Part shown: positions 28,322 to 37,119 of the stretch, piece by piece
How the letters are laid out: each line of letters begins with the position of its first letter
Position numbering within the stretch: the stretch's first letter is position 1
Assembly (NCBI RefSeq): GCF_024746835.1
Contig: NZ_CP080533.1
Location: forward strand, 62,001 to 126,000
From: Mesorhizobium sp. AR02
GTDB taxonomy: Bacteria; Pseudomonadota; Alphaproteobacteria; Rhizobiales; Rhizobiaceae
DNA length: 64,000 nt
Reading direction: 5' to 3'
Made by a program: the position numbers and the translations under genes
Notes under the pieces: generated by a model
The model's input: the letters and a program-made list of their open reading frames with translations, nothing else
Database searches by the model: none
What the model was told of the DNA's origin: nothing

Positions 28322-28359
28322 ATCCTTATCCTACCAGACCTATACGGCGGGAGGCGAGT

Positions 28360-28653
28360 ATGCAGCCGAACCTGTTTGATTGGTCGCCGCCTTGCCAAGT
28401 CATCCTGTTCCCGATGGTCAAGCGCGTCGGTCGCATCCGTGATGTGACCGCCAAGATGCTGGACAAGCGAACTGACAGGGCAGCATCCTCCTACCGCGAC
28501 CAGGTGACCGTCGCCATGCTGCGCTCGCTGGCCCGGGCCGGCATTCCCGAAGACGAGCAGAATGAACAGCTCGGTGCCTTCTGGTCAGAGGTTCAGCTTG
28601 AGATGATCCGCCTAACGTATCGCGGGAGCCAGCCAGGAGACACGGCTGCATGA
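28360..28653 (+). CDS. DUF6074 family protein
   Basis: A 97-residue protein with the DUF6074 pattern: LFDWSPPCQVILFPMVKRVG at the start, then IRDVTAKML, AGIPEDEQNEQLGAFWSEVQ and a polar end. Common in rhizobial prophage-like operons beside the preceding replication-type gene. GGGAGG precedes the ATG. Role unknown. Confidence 0.78.
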   Translation: MQPNLFDWSPPCQVILFPMVKRVGRIRDVTAKMLDKRTDRAASSYRDQVTVAMLRSLARAGIPEDEQNEQLGAFWSEVQLEMIRLTYRGSQPGDTAA

Positions 28654-28795
28654 GGACAACGGAGCTGCCCTCCTGCCGGCCCGACAAAGATCGCCGCTCC
28701 GAACTCCAGCACATATCGGCGGCGACTGTGACGGTATTACTACAGCATTTCAATGCTATATCGATTATGGTCGAACCAACGGGTTGGGATGATTC

Positions 28796-29461
28796 ATGAT
28801 CAAAATCTTCTATGCGACGGTCGCTCTGGCTGCTCTGGCTGCACCGGCGAATGCTCAGGACGGCAACTGGACAGGATATTACGCGGGCGCAGAGCTGGGT
28901 GCCGGATTTTCGCGTCCCGGATTCGATGGCCCCTCGTCCGTTGGCAGTTCGGATTTCGACAACACGGCGTTCATAGGTGGCGTCTACGCTGGCCACGATT
29001 GGCAGGCTGGCCAGTTCGTTTATGGCGGCGTCGCAAATTTCGATTTCCTTGGTTTTCACGATCAGAATTCGTCACATATCGTCACCGACCCGATTTTCGG
29101 AGGAAAGACCCACTCGTACAATTACGATGTGACCTGGGTAGCATCTGCACGCGCACGAGCAGGTTTCTTGGCGTCGGATCAGTTTTTGCTGTACGGCACC
29201 GGCGGCATTGCCGTCGCCCGCATAGCGGCTTCCTCGTCAACAACCGGGATTTTCGGTGGGACCGATAACGTCAACACGACTAAAGTCGGCGGTGCGTTTG
29301 GTGCAGGCGTCGAATACGCGTTCGCTTCTCAATGGTCGCTGAAGACAGAGTACGTCCACTATTTGTTCAGTGACGTCCATGTCGGTGGCAATGGCGCCGA
29401 CCAGGTGACGTTCAAGCCGTCTTTTGGCACCTTGAATTTCGGAATTTCGTACCACTTCTAG
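28796..29461 (+). CDS. Outer-membrane beta-barrel protein (Omp25/31-like)
   Basis: A 221-residue precursor: signal peptide MIKIFYATVALAALAAPANA, then NWTGYYAGAELGAGFSRPG, the start typical of rhizobial porin-like barrels. Alternating aromatic strands follow and the last residue is Phe (FGISYHF), the usual barrel assembly signal. A similar protein is at 36360-37028. Confidence 0.85.
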   Translation: MIKIFYATVALAALAAPANAQDGNWTGYYAGAELGAGFSRPGFDGPSSVGSSDFDNTAFIGGVYAGHDWQAGQFVYGGVANFDFLGFHDQNSSHIVTDPIFGGKTHSYNYDVTWVASARARAGFLASDQFLLYGTGGIAVARIAASSSTTGIFGGTDNVNTTKVGGAFGAGVEYAFASQWSLKTEYVHYLFSDVHVGGNGADQVTFKPSFGTLNFGISYHF

Positions 29462-29465
29462 CGGG

Positions 29466-30179
29466 CTAAGTTGGTTTGCGACCGAACGACCTGGCTGCAT
29501 CGCGCACGAAGTTGCGTGACAATCCCGGCCCCTCAAAAACCGGAAGGGTCGGAATCGCCCGCACGCGCTTTTTGAACTCGTCCAAGGTCAACGCAAAGAT
29601 CAACTGATCGAGGCGTTCGCCCGTTTTTGCGTCCAGTCGATGAGACAATAGTTCGCCTTCCTGGCGCAGCATTCCAAGTCGGCAGGCCATCACTGCTGCT
29701 TGATTCCGTGCTAGCGGCTCGAACGTCAACTTTTCCAATTTGCGTTCGACAAACATATGCCAGATGGCGAGGCGAGTTGCTTCGAATGAGATCTGGAGCT
29801 TTCGTTGTGCTTTATCGCCGACGATCAGATGCAGCGACCCGTTGCGATGACGCGGATCGATCTCGGTCATGATCAAGCCAATCGGCTCGTCGTCGAGCAG
29901 CCGGATTGCCTGCAAGTTGCGCCATACGTTGTCAAAGGTACCGACATAGGAGCGAAACCAATCGAGCCCCATTGCCGCACCGGGCATGTTTAACCCGGCG
30001 GCGACAGCAGGATCGGCAAGCCAGCGAGTGAAGCGCTCGTCCACTTCAACTTGTCGCAAGGTCCGGATCCGACAATTTTCGCCGGATCGATCAACCAATA
30101 TCGGCCGTGGAGCCGCTGCGATTGGTGCCAAGCCTACGCGCTGGCCGTACTGAGGCATCTTGGGCATTGTGGGTCTCAC
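29466..30179 (-). CDS. GNAT-family acetyltransferase
   Basis: A 237-residue protein with a GNAT fold: VDERFTRWLADPAVA, AIRLLDDEPIGLIMTEIDPR, LHLIVGDKAQRKLQISFEAT, KLTFEPLARNQAAVMACRLG. The order resembles acetyltransferases of small molecules or sugars. ATG 30167 is an alternative start. Substrate unknown. Confidence 0.7.
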   Translation of the reverse strand: MRPTMPKMPQYGQRVGLAPIAAAPRPILVDRSGENCRIRTLRQVEVDERFTRWLADPAVAAGLNMPGAAMGLDWFRSYVGTFDNVWRNLQAIRLLDDEPIGLIMTEIDPRHRNGSLHLIVGDKAQRKLQISFEATRLAIWHMFVERKLEKLTFEPLARNQAAVMACRLGMLRQEGELLSHRLDAKTGERLDQLIFALTLDEFKKRVRAIPTLPVFEGPGLSRNFVRDAARSFGRKPT

Positions 30180-30376
30180 TTCAATTTTTTACCCACCAAT
30201 GTCACCAGAAAACAAACTCAAGGCTAGAGCCAATACACGCCTAATTGTGCCATTGAGCGCGTATTGCTCAAACATAGGAGGGGAGCGAACTCGACAGGCG
30301 AGCCCGTCACCCTTCATCAGGCTGCTGGCATTGCGGGTAGCCTTGTGAGTATGGGGAAAAGACGGTTAGATTGGGA

Positions 30377-30517
30377 ATGAAACGTTTGCAGTTCAGCATC
30401 TTGACGATAGGCACGCTGGCCCTGGGTATCGTAGCGACCGAGGCGAAGCAAAGCAGAGGCGCCGGACCCAGCACAGAAGCCAAACTTGACGGAACATTAG
30501 GCTTCGCTAAAAGTTGA
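30377..30517 (+). CDS. Possible small secreted peptide
   Basis: 46 residues with a signal-like beginning (MKRLQFSILTIGTLALGIVA). Its last codons lie over an EcfG-like promoter, so the end may be fortuitous. Unrecognised. Confidence 0.35.
   Translation: MKRLQFSILTIGTLALGIVATEAKQSRGAGPSTEAKLDGTLGFAKS
30491..30515 (+). promoter_or_regulatory. Candidate EcfG-type promoter
   Basis: GGAAC 30491-30495, 17-nt spacer containing ATTAG...CTAA, GTT 30513-30515. Confidence 0.45.
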
Positions 30518-30521
30518 TGCG

Positions 30522-30606
30522 TGCGGCAGGTGGTGCCCTCCATCGTCCTGCTGAAGATCGGGCCTCCGATCGGCCCGCGCACCTCTGGCCGAGAAGCGCG
30601 GGCTTT
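30522..30606 (+). ncRNA. Candidate small RNA D
   Basis: A GCAGG...CCTGC hairpin exposes CCCUCC in the loop. It is followed by GATCGGGCCTCCGATC and a terminator GCCCGCGC/GCGCGGGC (30573-30580 with 30596-30603) ending TTT. Layout as in 54973-55064. Ends at the converging acetyltransferase gene. Confidence 0.42.
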
Positions 30607-31187
30607 CAACTGGCGAGCAGCGTTGGCTTGAAATGCCTCGCCACGAAAGCATCGATCGGCCCGGTCAACGCATCGGCTTCCTGTTTGATCTTTTCATCGT
30701 CCCAGTCCCACCAGCGGATCGCCAGCATCTTGGTGATGGTTTCTTCAGGGAAGCGATGGCGGATGATGCTGGCGGGATTGCCGCCGACTACCGTATACGG
30801 CGGAACGTCTTTTGTAACAGTCGCCTGCGCCGCTACAACGCCACCATGGCCGATATTCACCCCAGGCAGAACCAGTGCTCTTCGGCCGACCCAGACATCG
30901 TTACCGATCTTTATGCCGCGCCTGCCGCTGCGATCCATCGGCGAGGGCTTGCCCATCATGTTCGAGTGGACGAAGGAAGTCGTCGCGCAGTCTGTTGGAT
31001 GGTTTCCACTGCATAGGAACATGACCTCGGCAGCAATTGAGCAAAAGGAGCCAATCTCAATCGGGGATCCTGGCCCGCATCCATGGAACTTCAGACCGTC
31101 GTCTATGCCATAGGTCCAGCGGCCTATTATAGCGCTCTTGGGGATTGGATGGCGTCTATTGCGCCACCACATAGAAAACTTCGACAT
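30606..31187 (-). CDS. CatB/Vat-type hexapeptide O-acetyltransferase
   Basis: A 193-residue left-handed beta-helix enzyme. IEIGSFCSIAAEVMFLCSGN, GIKIGNDVWVGRRALVLPGV, HGGVVAAQATVTKDVPPYTV and VVGGNPASIIRHRF match the xenobiotic/chloramphenicol O-acetyltransferase group; the catalytic His is in GNHPTD. Similar enzymes also modify polysaccharides, so drug resistance is not implied. Confidence 0.87.
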   Translation of the reverse strand: MSKFSMWWRNRRHPIPKSAIIGRWTYGIDDGLKFHGCGPGSPIEIGSFCSIAAEVMFLCSGNHPTDCATTSFVHSNMMGKPSPMDRSGRRGIKIGNDVWVGRRALVLPGVNIGHGGVVAAQATVTKDVPPYTVVGGNPASIIRHRFPEETITKMLAIRWWDWDDEKIKQEADALTGPIDAFVARHFKPTLLAS

Positions 31188-31408
31188 ACTGTGCCCCTAC
31201 TTAAACCTTCCGCAACGGCCGGTATGCGCCGCAAGCTTCGACCCTGCAAGAGCGCGCTTGACGATTTCTGGCAGCTTTGTGGATAGCAGGCTCGTAGAGA
31301 GTTGGTCGCATATTGCGTCCCTCACGCCCAGGCGCGCTGGTTCGCTGAGATTTCGTTGGTGTCTCTCGGCGGGCCCAACGACTTAGGGCTTCCTTCGGGG
31401 CAAGCCGG

Positions 31409-31657
31409 CTATTGCTTTCGTCGGCCCACGCTCATCGTCAGGGGCGGCGTCGGCTCCACAGGGGAGTAGGGTGCTGATCGGCCGTGTTGCCTGACATCAC
31501 CTTTTAAACCCTGCGCAGCTTTGATCAAGGCCTTGCGGCTGTTACCGTGTTTTAGGATCAACTCCCAGACCAGGTCCGCAGTCAAACCGTTCTCCGAAGC
31601 GAAACATTCGACCTGATGGTCGTGAATAGCATCATGCCAGGGCTTATAGCCGCCCAT
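31409..31657 (-). CDS. Small hypothetical helical protein
   Basis: An 82-residue protein from ATG 31657: HDHQVECFASENGLTADLVW, ELILKHGNSRKALIKAAQGL. The centre resembles the helix-turn-helix of the DUF3606-like proteins in this window (short helix, GLT/GIT turn, Leu-rich helix). The tail is proline-rich. Longer start at 31768 less likely. Confidence 0.45.
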   Translation of the reverse strand: MGGYKPWHDAIHDHQVECFASENGLTADLVWELILKHGNSRKALIKAAQGLKGDVRQHGRSAPYSPVEPTPPLTMSVGRRKQ

Positions 31658-31748
31658 TTGGGCCTCCGCTCTAGGCGCCGCATGGCAAAGATAAGCGCTC
31701 ATGCTAATATCGGGGCAACATGCGAACGAAGGAGCGCATGGCCGAACG

Positions 31749-31913
31749 ATGACGAACAAGCCGGCCACAACCTACGTCGTCAGCATCTTCGAGAAGCCGC
31801 ACTGGCGGACCGTGCTGACCACCAAGGACAAGGAAAAGGCCTTGGCGACGGCGAACGAGATCGGCGACAAGGTGCGGGTCGAGGAGATCACGCCGAAGGT
31901 GAAGAAGCGCTAG
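31749..31913 (+). CDS. Small hypothetical protein
   Basis: A 54-residue protein, MTNKPATTYVVSIFEKPHWR and ALATANEIGDKVRVEEITPK, a beta-alpha-beta-like pattern ending in KVKKR. ATG 31749 chosen as the first Met with coding-like content; 31701 is possible. Confidence 0.5.
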   Translation: MTNKPATTYVVSIFEKPHWRTVLTTKDKEKALATANEIGDKVRVEEITPKVKKR

Positions 31914-32131
31914 AGCAACAGGATATAGGCGCCAAGGCCGCCGATCAGAAGCGAAGCGGCCATGCCGAGCATATCCCGCTGCCGACGCCAGACGACGCTG
32001 GCGATCATCGCAACCGTGATAGCCGCGCGCGACAGCGAGATCCGTAGTCCATGAAGATCCGTACAGGCGCCGCGAACGTTCTGGCGCCCTCGGATGGACA
32101 GTCTTCGCGCGCACGATCCGCCGAAGGCCAT
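31910..32131 (-). CDS. Possible small membrane protein or fragment
   Basis: The C-terminal part reads ISLSRAAITVAMIASVVWRR and MLGMAASLLIGGLGAYILLL, two membrane segments. The N-terminal half looks non-coding. It may be the tail of a membrane gene cut by the IS3 copy 2 insertion nearby. Confidence 0.3.
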   Translation of the reverse strand: MAFGGSCARRLSIRGRQNVRGACTDLHGLRISLSRAAITVAMIASVVWRRQRDMLGMAASLLIGGLGAYILLL

Positions 32132-32220
32132 GCGACCAACCGTCTATGCTGTCGGGACACCTGTGAAACGGCGTGCAAAATTGACCCCATAATGGAGTGG
32201 GCCCCTCGGGCCGGACAGTG

Positions 32221-33018
32221 TCAGGCCGCTGATTTGACCGTTTGCCGGGTGTGTTGATCCTCGAATTGCATTGGACTGAGATAGCCGAGTGCTGAGTGAA
32301 GCCGTCGACGGTTGTAGACCTCGTCAATGAAATGCGGAAGGTGTTCGATGACATCGGCGAACGTCTCGAAGGCCATTGGATAGACGGCCTCGACTTTGAG
32401 CGTCTTCATGAAGCTTTCCGCCTTTGCATTGTCGTAGGGATTGCCGCGCCGGCCCATGGAACCGACCAGGCCGTGGGCGGCAAGGTGATCGCGATAGGCT
32501 GTCGCGGCATATTGTGATCCGCGATCGGAATGATGCACGCAGCCGGGTGGCGGTTTGCGTCCTTCGACTGCGGCGGTCAAAGCCGCCAGCGTCAGCCGCG
32601 CGTCGATCGAGCGGCTGATGGCGTATCCGACAACCCGCCGCGACCAGGCATCCAGGACAACGGCAACATAGGCAAAGCCGCCGACGACGGTGACGTATGT
32701 GATGTCGGCCACCCAGAGTTGGTTCGGCCCATCGCAGATGATGTCCCGGGCGAGGTTCGGGAAGATCGGCTGATTGTGATCGCTATCCGTGGTCACCGTG
32801 TAGCGCTGGCGCATTCTCGGCTGAAGGTCATGCTCGCGCATCAGGCGGCGGATCTTCTTGTGATTGACGATCATGCCTTTTTGCCGAAGAGCGGCGCGGA
32901 CACGGCGCCAGCCATAGTGCTCGAACTCGTCACAGATCGCTGCGATCGCTTCGACGATCGCGGTGTCGTCGGCCGTCTTCTCCGGACGGTCGTAGTAGGT
33001 CGAACGCGAGAGGCCCAT
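32221..33018 (-). CDS. IS3-family transposase OrfB, copy 2
   Basis: 265 residues, identical to the product of 2648-3445, with the D105-D165-E201 triad intact. One-base overlap with orfA. Identity between copies indicates recent transposition or gene conversion. Confidence 0.93.
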   Translation of the reverse strand: MGLSRSTYYDRPEKTADDTAIVEAIAAICDEFEHYGWRRVRAALRQKGMIVNHKKIRRLMREHDLQPRMRQRYTVTTDSDHNQPIFPNLARDIICDGPNQLWVADITYVTVVGGFAYVAVVLDAWSRRVVGYAISRSIDARLTLAALTAAVEGRKPPPGCVHHSDRGSQYAATAYRDHLAAHGLVGSMGRRGNPYDNAKAESFMKTLKVEAVYPMAFETFADVIEHLPHFIDEVYNRRRLHSALGYLSPMQFEDQHTRQTVKSAA

Positions 33019-33368
33019 CAGCCGGCATCCTTCGGCGACGGAGAGACCATGGGACCGGTGGTCGCGGATGTAGGCCCGTTTCTCTGCCGCGGTCCCGCAT
33101 GCAGAGCCCCCTTTAGAAACTCCAGTTCCAGAGCCTGTTTTCCGACGAGCCGTTCGAGCGCGGCAATGCGCGCCTCATAAGCCTGGAGAAGATCAGCAGC
33201 TGCGGCATCCTCATCGAGAGCGCCCGCCTGAAACTTCTCGACCCATATCCGGATCAGATTGCGTGAGATGTCGTGTCGCTTCGAGAGGGCATGCAGGGTC
33301 TCGCCGCCGAAATACTCCTGCGAAACCTGCCGCTTGAACTCGACGCTGTGGGTTCGGTGCTTTGCCAT
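33018..33368 (-). CDS. IS3-family OrfA, copy 2
   Basis: 116 residues, identical to the product of 3445-3795, with helix-turn-helix and coiled coil. Confidence 0.9.
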   Translation of the reverse strand: MAKHRTHSVEFKRQVSQEYFGGETLHALSKRHDISRNLIRIWVEKFQAGALDEDAAAADLLQAYEARIAALERLVGKQALELEFLKGALHAGPRQRNGPTSATTGPMVSPSPKDAG

Positions 33369-33420
33369 GGGCCTTCATCCTCTGAAAGCCCGGCTGCCCG
33401 GTCAATTACCGAAAACCATC

Positions 33421-33477
33421 CTGTCCGGCCCGAGGGGCCCACTCCAATCGAGGGTCAGTTTTGGAAGCCGTTTGACA
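33421..33477 (-). repeat. 57-bp inverted repeat, right copy
   Basis: Perfect complement of 2589-2645, ending in CA. Together the two enclose 30.9 kb. Confidence 0.85.
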
Positions 33478-33730
33478 CGTTGGCCTTGAACAGGCGATCA
33501 ACGAGCGCAACGAGGCTTCCGACGCAGAGCGCTCGGCCCTGAACGCCGTCTGCGACTATCGCTGCACGACCATGGAAGAGTGCCGCGTCAAGGCCGCTTT
33601 CCTACTGGAATTCGCGACCGGTCGATATGGCGACCTCCAGTCCGAAGATATCGACGCGCTGCTCTGGTCGTTCCTGCCGGTCGAGGCATTGGAAGCCGCG
33701 GTTAAGGCTTCGGAAGGCGGTGCTGCATGA
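33474..33730 (+). pseudogene. Hypothetical protein, 5' end lost at the IS boundary
   Basis: Open from the IS21-type end: QAINERNEASDAERSALNAV, TTMEECRVKAAFLLEFATGR, DIDALLWSFLPVEALEAAV. The N-terminus was removed by the insertion, though ATG 33572 could give a short product. It overlaps the next gene by ATGA, so they formed one operon. Family unknown; such pairs occur in phage-like operons. Confidence 0.6.
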
Positions 33731-33969
33731 GCCGCCTTATCGACCACCGGGACATGACAGCCGCGCAAATCGTGGATTGCTGCATTCAGGCAACGGCAAT
33801 CATGTATCTCTGCGAAACAGCCGCTTGGAGCATCCAGAACGGCGGCGAAGCCAATGCCTACACGTTTGCCGAAACGGCGGGCAGCATTAAAGGCGCTCTC
33901 GCCGCAGCTCGGGAACTGCTCGCACCAGTGCTCGATGCCCTCGAAAGCCATGAGGGTCTTCAGCACTGA
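33727..33969 (+). CDS. Small hypothetical protein
   Basis: An 80-residue helical protein (DMTAAQIVDCCIQATAIMYL, AAWSIQNGGEANAYTFAETA, LAAARELLAPVLDAL). Translationally coupled to the truncated gene before it. Unrecognised. Confidence 0.6.
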   Translation: MSRLIDHRDMTAAQIVDCCIQATAIMYLCETAAWSIQNGGEANAYTFAETAGSIKGALAAARELLAPVLDALESHEGLQH

Positions 33970-34039
33970 TCAATTGCCCTTTGGACACTTGATGCCCGCT
34001 GCCTCACGGCAGCGGGCCAATCTTCGTTAAGCGGCCGAT

Positions 34040-34447
34040 TCAGCGCGTGGCCGGCGATAACTCAGACGCCGAGCGCACGCTGGCACTTGAGAAAACCACG
34101 AAGGCGAAAAGCAGCACCGCAGCTGCCACGATCAGCGAGCCGACAGCGACGACCGGCTCAAGAGCGGTATTGCCTTGCAGCATCAAATACAGCGCTGGCA
34201 ACATCACCACCAAGCCGACGTTGTAGAGGCCGTAGTGGACCATTGCGAGTTTCCGCTCTGCCTTTGCCGGGTTAAGGGCGCAGTAGCCGCCGAAGATTGC
34301 GCTTGTGACCCATCCGAGCAGATTGATGTGCGCATGCGCCGGAAAGGCGCTGTGGTCGCCCGAAATCGCCATTTGCAAGCCGGCGCAAATGCCCAGAATG
34401 AGCCAAACGACGGCCGTCTTAAAGAACAGATCCGAAACCTTCGGCAT
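34040..34447 (-). CDS. Orphan heme-copper-oxidase-like small membrane protein
   Basis: A 135-residue protein with about four membrane helices, starting MPKVSDLFFKTAVVWLILGI. HAHINLLGWVTSAIFGGYCA recalls the HxH heme/metal region of subunit I of heme-copper oxidases, but only a fragment of that fold is encoded. About 85 percent identical by eye to 57657-58064. GGGAGC precedes ATG 34447. Electron-transport role not established. Confidence 0.7.
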   Translation of the reverse strand: MPKVSDLFFKTAVVWLILGICAGLQMAISGDHSAFPAHAHINLLGWVTSAIFGGYCALNPAKAERKLAMVHYGLYNVGLVVMLPALYLMLQGNTALEPVVAVGSLIVAAAVLLFAFVVFSSASVRSASELSPATR

Positions 34448-34716
34448 GACAGTTGCTCCCCTGAATGCCGATTCTAACGCGGCGATATTAGGGTTTCCTA
34501 AAAAGGCGATAGAATCAAGATCAAAGCCATCCACACAGGCGCCGCCTCACAGTGGCGGGCTTTCGCTTTGCAGGGGCTATCATCGGGATCAGCGGGCGCT
34601 TCATCCTGAAGGGCGATCGCTTCGCCGACTTCGCCGACTATCGAGTCGCGAAGAGCGTTGCGCCGTTGAAGTCCCTAAAGTAATAGCTCTCCAGCGAACA
34701 AGGGACCAATCAGCCA

Positions 34717-35163
34717 ATGACCGACGATACTGACACCAGCGCGGCCGAACTCATCGAGCTAACCGCAGATATTGTCTCCGCCTACGTAAGCAAGAACCCC
34801 GTGCCGGCTACTGGCCTGCCGGACCTAATTGCATCCGTTCACTCGTCGCTGTCGGGTCTCGGCGGGCCGGGGGTGCCTTCTGTCGTAGCGCCCACCCCTG
34901 CGGTCAATCCGAAGAAGTCGGTGTTCCCCGATTACATCGTAAGCCTGGAAGATGGTCGCAAATTCAAGTCGATGAAGCGCCATCTCGGCTTGCTGGGCAT
35001 GACTCCCGATCAATACCGCGCCAAATGGGGATTGGCCCGTGACTATCCCATGGTAGCGCCGAACTATGCCGCAGCTCGGTCGGCACTGGCGAAAGCAAGT
35101 GGCCTTGGCCGTAAAGCCACGCCGATCAAAAACGCGCCTGCGAAGCGAAAAGCCAAAGTGTAG
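34717..35163 (+). CDS. MucR/Ros-family transcriptional regulator lacking zinc ligands
   Basis: A 148-residue regulator. The N-terminal domain (ELIELTADIVSAYVSKNPVP) and the DNA-binding part (DYIVSLEDGRKFKSMKRHLG, MTPDQYRAKWGLARDYPMVA, PNYAAARSALAK) are standard. The usual first Cys is Ser76, the second position is Asp79, and the last His is absent, so the C2H2 zinc site is gone. Zinc-free Ros/MucR proteins are known in Mesorhizobium. MucR controls surface polysaccharides and symbiosis genes. A strong terminator follows. Confidence 0.9.
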   Translation: MTDDTDTSAAELIELTADIVSAYVSKNPVPATGLPDLIASVHSSLSGLGGPGVPSVVAPTPAVNPKKSVFPDYIVSLEDGRKFKSMKRHLGLLGMTPDQYRAKWGLARDYPMVAPNYAAARSALAKASGLGRKATPIKNAPAKRKAKV

Positions 35164-35234
35164 TCCGCCACCACCTGACGCAATGTCAAGACTCAGCTAT
35201 ATCTGGAGTGCGGCGGACCTGAAGAGGACCGTCT

Positions 35235-35282
35235 GGCCGGCGCCATTCAGGCAACCCTCTCCTGGACGGCGCCGGCCTTTTT
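35235..35282 (+). terminator. Rho-independent terminator after mucR
   Basis: Perfect 10-bp stem GGCCGGCGCC/GGCGCCGGCC (35235-35244 with 35268-35277) followed by TTTTT. Confidence 0.9.
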
Positions 35283-35681
35283 AAGCCCAGGGCTTAGCGG
35301 GAAGCACTTATTTGGCTGACGGCGTGACCCTCTCGATCCCACGCAACCTTTGCGTCTCCGATACCGTTGTTGTTACTGGCGGCAGGCTGCCGGGGTTTAC
35401 GTGGGATTGGCCGGCTTGCCGTCGCCGACCGCCCGGTAGGATCAGCAGCTAAACCAATCCGGCCCAAAAAATGACCGACGCGGCCGCCGGTGAAAGCATT
35501 GCCTATAAAACCGCGCCGGTCACTGCGGCTTCTTGGTCGCCGCATGCGGGAGCTAGGGCGCGCCAGAAGGCCGACAATTGCCTCCGCGCCTTTGGTTAAA
35601 GTCGTACAATCGAATCCTATTGAACCCCACTGCCGACGGGATATATTTCGATCGTCAATTGGTTACGTGAGGGCTACCATC
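35283..35681. other. No confident gene
   Basis: A minus-strand frame at 35294-35545 is open but its composition (Arg/Pro/Ser-rich, no ribosome site) does not support a gene. Confidence 0.4.
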
Positions 35682-35873
35682 ATGGACCAGAGCGATACAG
35701 GCGAGCACGTCTCGGCCTTCGAATTCGATATAGTGCGCGAAGCCTTCAGGAAGTCGGTTCGCGAGCTAAATCTGACGGAAGAGCACTGGGCGGCGCATGC
35801 CAAATCGCTCTTTCAGGACTTCACGGGCCGCGAGCCGGACGAAACCATGATCAACCATATTATCGGGCGCTAA
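35682..35873 (+). CDS. Small hypothetical protein
   Basis: 63 residues, MDQSDTGEHVSAFEFDIVRE and ELNLTEEHWAAHAKSLFQDF, helical and acidic. ATG 35682 chosen since upstream in-frame sequence is non-coding in character. Overlaps tail to tail by 14 nt with the DUF3606-like gene. Confidence 0.55.
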   Translation: MDQSDTGEHVSAFEFDIVREAFRKSVRELNLTEEHWAAHAKSLFQDFTGREPDETMINHIIGR

Positions 35874-36045
35874 GGTCACCCCCCTTCAATATCCGCGCCC
35901 CTCGCAACAGCGATGACCAACTGTGAGCGCCAAGTATTGCGATAAGCTCCCGGGCTTGCGTTTCGGTAATACCCGCCTCAGCGACCAATCGCTTAACGAT
36001 AAAATCGCTCGGTTTGGCGCGCGCTTCGTCCCGTTCGTCGGCCAT
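35860..36045 (-). CDS. Small helical protein, DUF3606-like
   Basis: 61 residues from ATG 36045: MADERDEARAKPSDFIVKRL, VAEAGITETQARELIAILGA, SWSSLLRGARILKGG. Same core as 6674-6844 (GIT-ARELI/V-L-G then WSSLxRxARxLK). Convergent with a small partner gene, as at 6.4-6.8 kb. Confidence 0.6.
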   Translation of the reverse strand: MADERDEARAKPSDFIVKRLVAEAGITETQARELIAILGAHSWSSLLRGARILKGGDLSAR

Positions 36046-36359
36046 CAGCCACATTCCCCTGGACGGCCTAAAACGAACTTATCGGGCGGCCCCGCACCGG
36101 CCACTGCGGTGGGGGCTCGGGTCCTCCCCGCCTAATTGATTTATCCCTACACAAGCCAGCTCGCAATTAAGCCTGTTGGCCTAGCGAGCCGCAGGCGGCC
36201 GCGCCGGCCCCTGTCCCATTCCATCGGATGAACGGTGCATCGTCGCCGGTGATGTTACAGTCTTCAACAGCGCTTCGTGCGTCCGTTGGAGCGTGCGGGC
36301 AAGAATACGCCTACACTATCGCCCGGCGAAGAACTCGGCTTAAGCGTCCGACGCGTATC
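36046..36359. other. Intergenic with a strong hairpin
   Basis: No gene. CCCCGCACC...GGTGGGGG near 36095-36117 forms a stable stem without a clear T-run. Confidence 0.4.
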
Positions 36360-37028
36360 TCAGAATTTGTAGTTAATTCTGGCGACGACAGTGTTCTCGG
36401 TCTCGCGAGCGCTGAGCACGTTGGCCGGAATCAGGCTGCTCGCGCCATCTTTCGAGCCGAAATCGTAATAGTTCCATTCAACGCCAGCGGTCCAATGGTC
36501 GGTGAAAGCATATTCAGCGCCGAGGCCTGCCGTCCAGCCGACCCTTGCCCCGCCACCAAACGACTGCGGAAAATCGGTCTCCGCGAATTTGTATTTCGTG
36601 AAGGCAACACCGGCATCGCCGTAGATCAGGAAACGGTCAACCGCGTAGCCAAGGCGTCCGCGCACCGAACCCAGATAGTCCTGCTTGGTCTCGCAGGTTG
36701 TGCCTGCGGTGGTCGAACATTGGTCGTCGCCCTTGACAGTCGAGCCTGCGAAGTCACCCTCGATGCCAATAACGAATTGGTTGATCTGATAATTGTAGCC
36801 GATCTGGCCGCCGTACACGACTCCCGACCCGTTTGTATTAAAGGGAACGAAGCCCGGAACGCTTACTGGCGACCAACGGCTGTTATTCCATGCGCCTCCA
36901 ACTTGAGCACCGACATAGAAGCCGGTCCATGAGTATGGCATTGCGGCCACCGGCTCAACGAGGTCGGCCGCCAAGACTGGCGAAGATGCTGCCAGGAACG
37001 CAGCGCAACAGATGAGAGCGAGTTTCAA
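36360..37028 (-). CDS. Outer-membrane beta-barrel protein (Omp31-like)
   Basis: A 222-residue precursor. LKLALICCAAFLAASSPVLA is the signal peptide, then ADLVEPVAAMPYSWTGFYVG, the typical rhizobial/Brucella Omp31 beginning. Barrel strands end in ENTVVARINYKF. Two cysteines in the third loop (QCSTTAGTTC) may pair. A TTG start at 37028 with GGAGA 8 nt upstream fits best; the upstream frame is not signal-like. Confidence 0.83.
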   Translation of the reverse strand: MKLALICCAAFLAASSPVLAADLVEPVAAMPYSWTGFYVGAQVGGAWNNSRWSPVSVPGFVPFNTNGSGVVYGGQIGYNYQINQFVIGIEGDFAGSTVKGDDQCSTTAGTTCETKQDYLGSVRGRLGYAVDRFLIYGDAGVAFTKYKFAETDFPQSFGGGARVGWTAGLGAEYAFTDHWTAGVEWNYYDFGSKDGASSLIPANVLSARETENTVVARINYKF

Positions 37029-37119
37029 TGCCGTCGTCTCCAATGACCAGGTACAGCTTTGCCCATTTTCTAGCCGAGAGTCTGCGCTACTTTTGCAACA
37101 AGTTGGAATTATTATCGAA

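Larger units (their letters stand above)
32193..33446 (-). mobile_element. IS3-family insertion sequence, copy 2
   Basis: Same orientation as copy 1 and apparently identical through all 1254 bp. It is flanked on both sides by IS21-type end sequences (32162-32192 and 33447-33477) and has no target duplication. Confidence 0.9.

Noticed and set aside
34552..34683. A 43-codon GTG frame (VAGFRFAGAIIG...)
   Set aside because: Coding-like, but no ribosome site and too short to support without conservation.
36228..36932. A 234-codon plus-strand frame opposite the outer-membrane barrel
   Set aside because: Antisense of a well-supported gene with signal peptide and terminal Phe.
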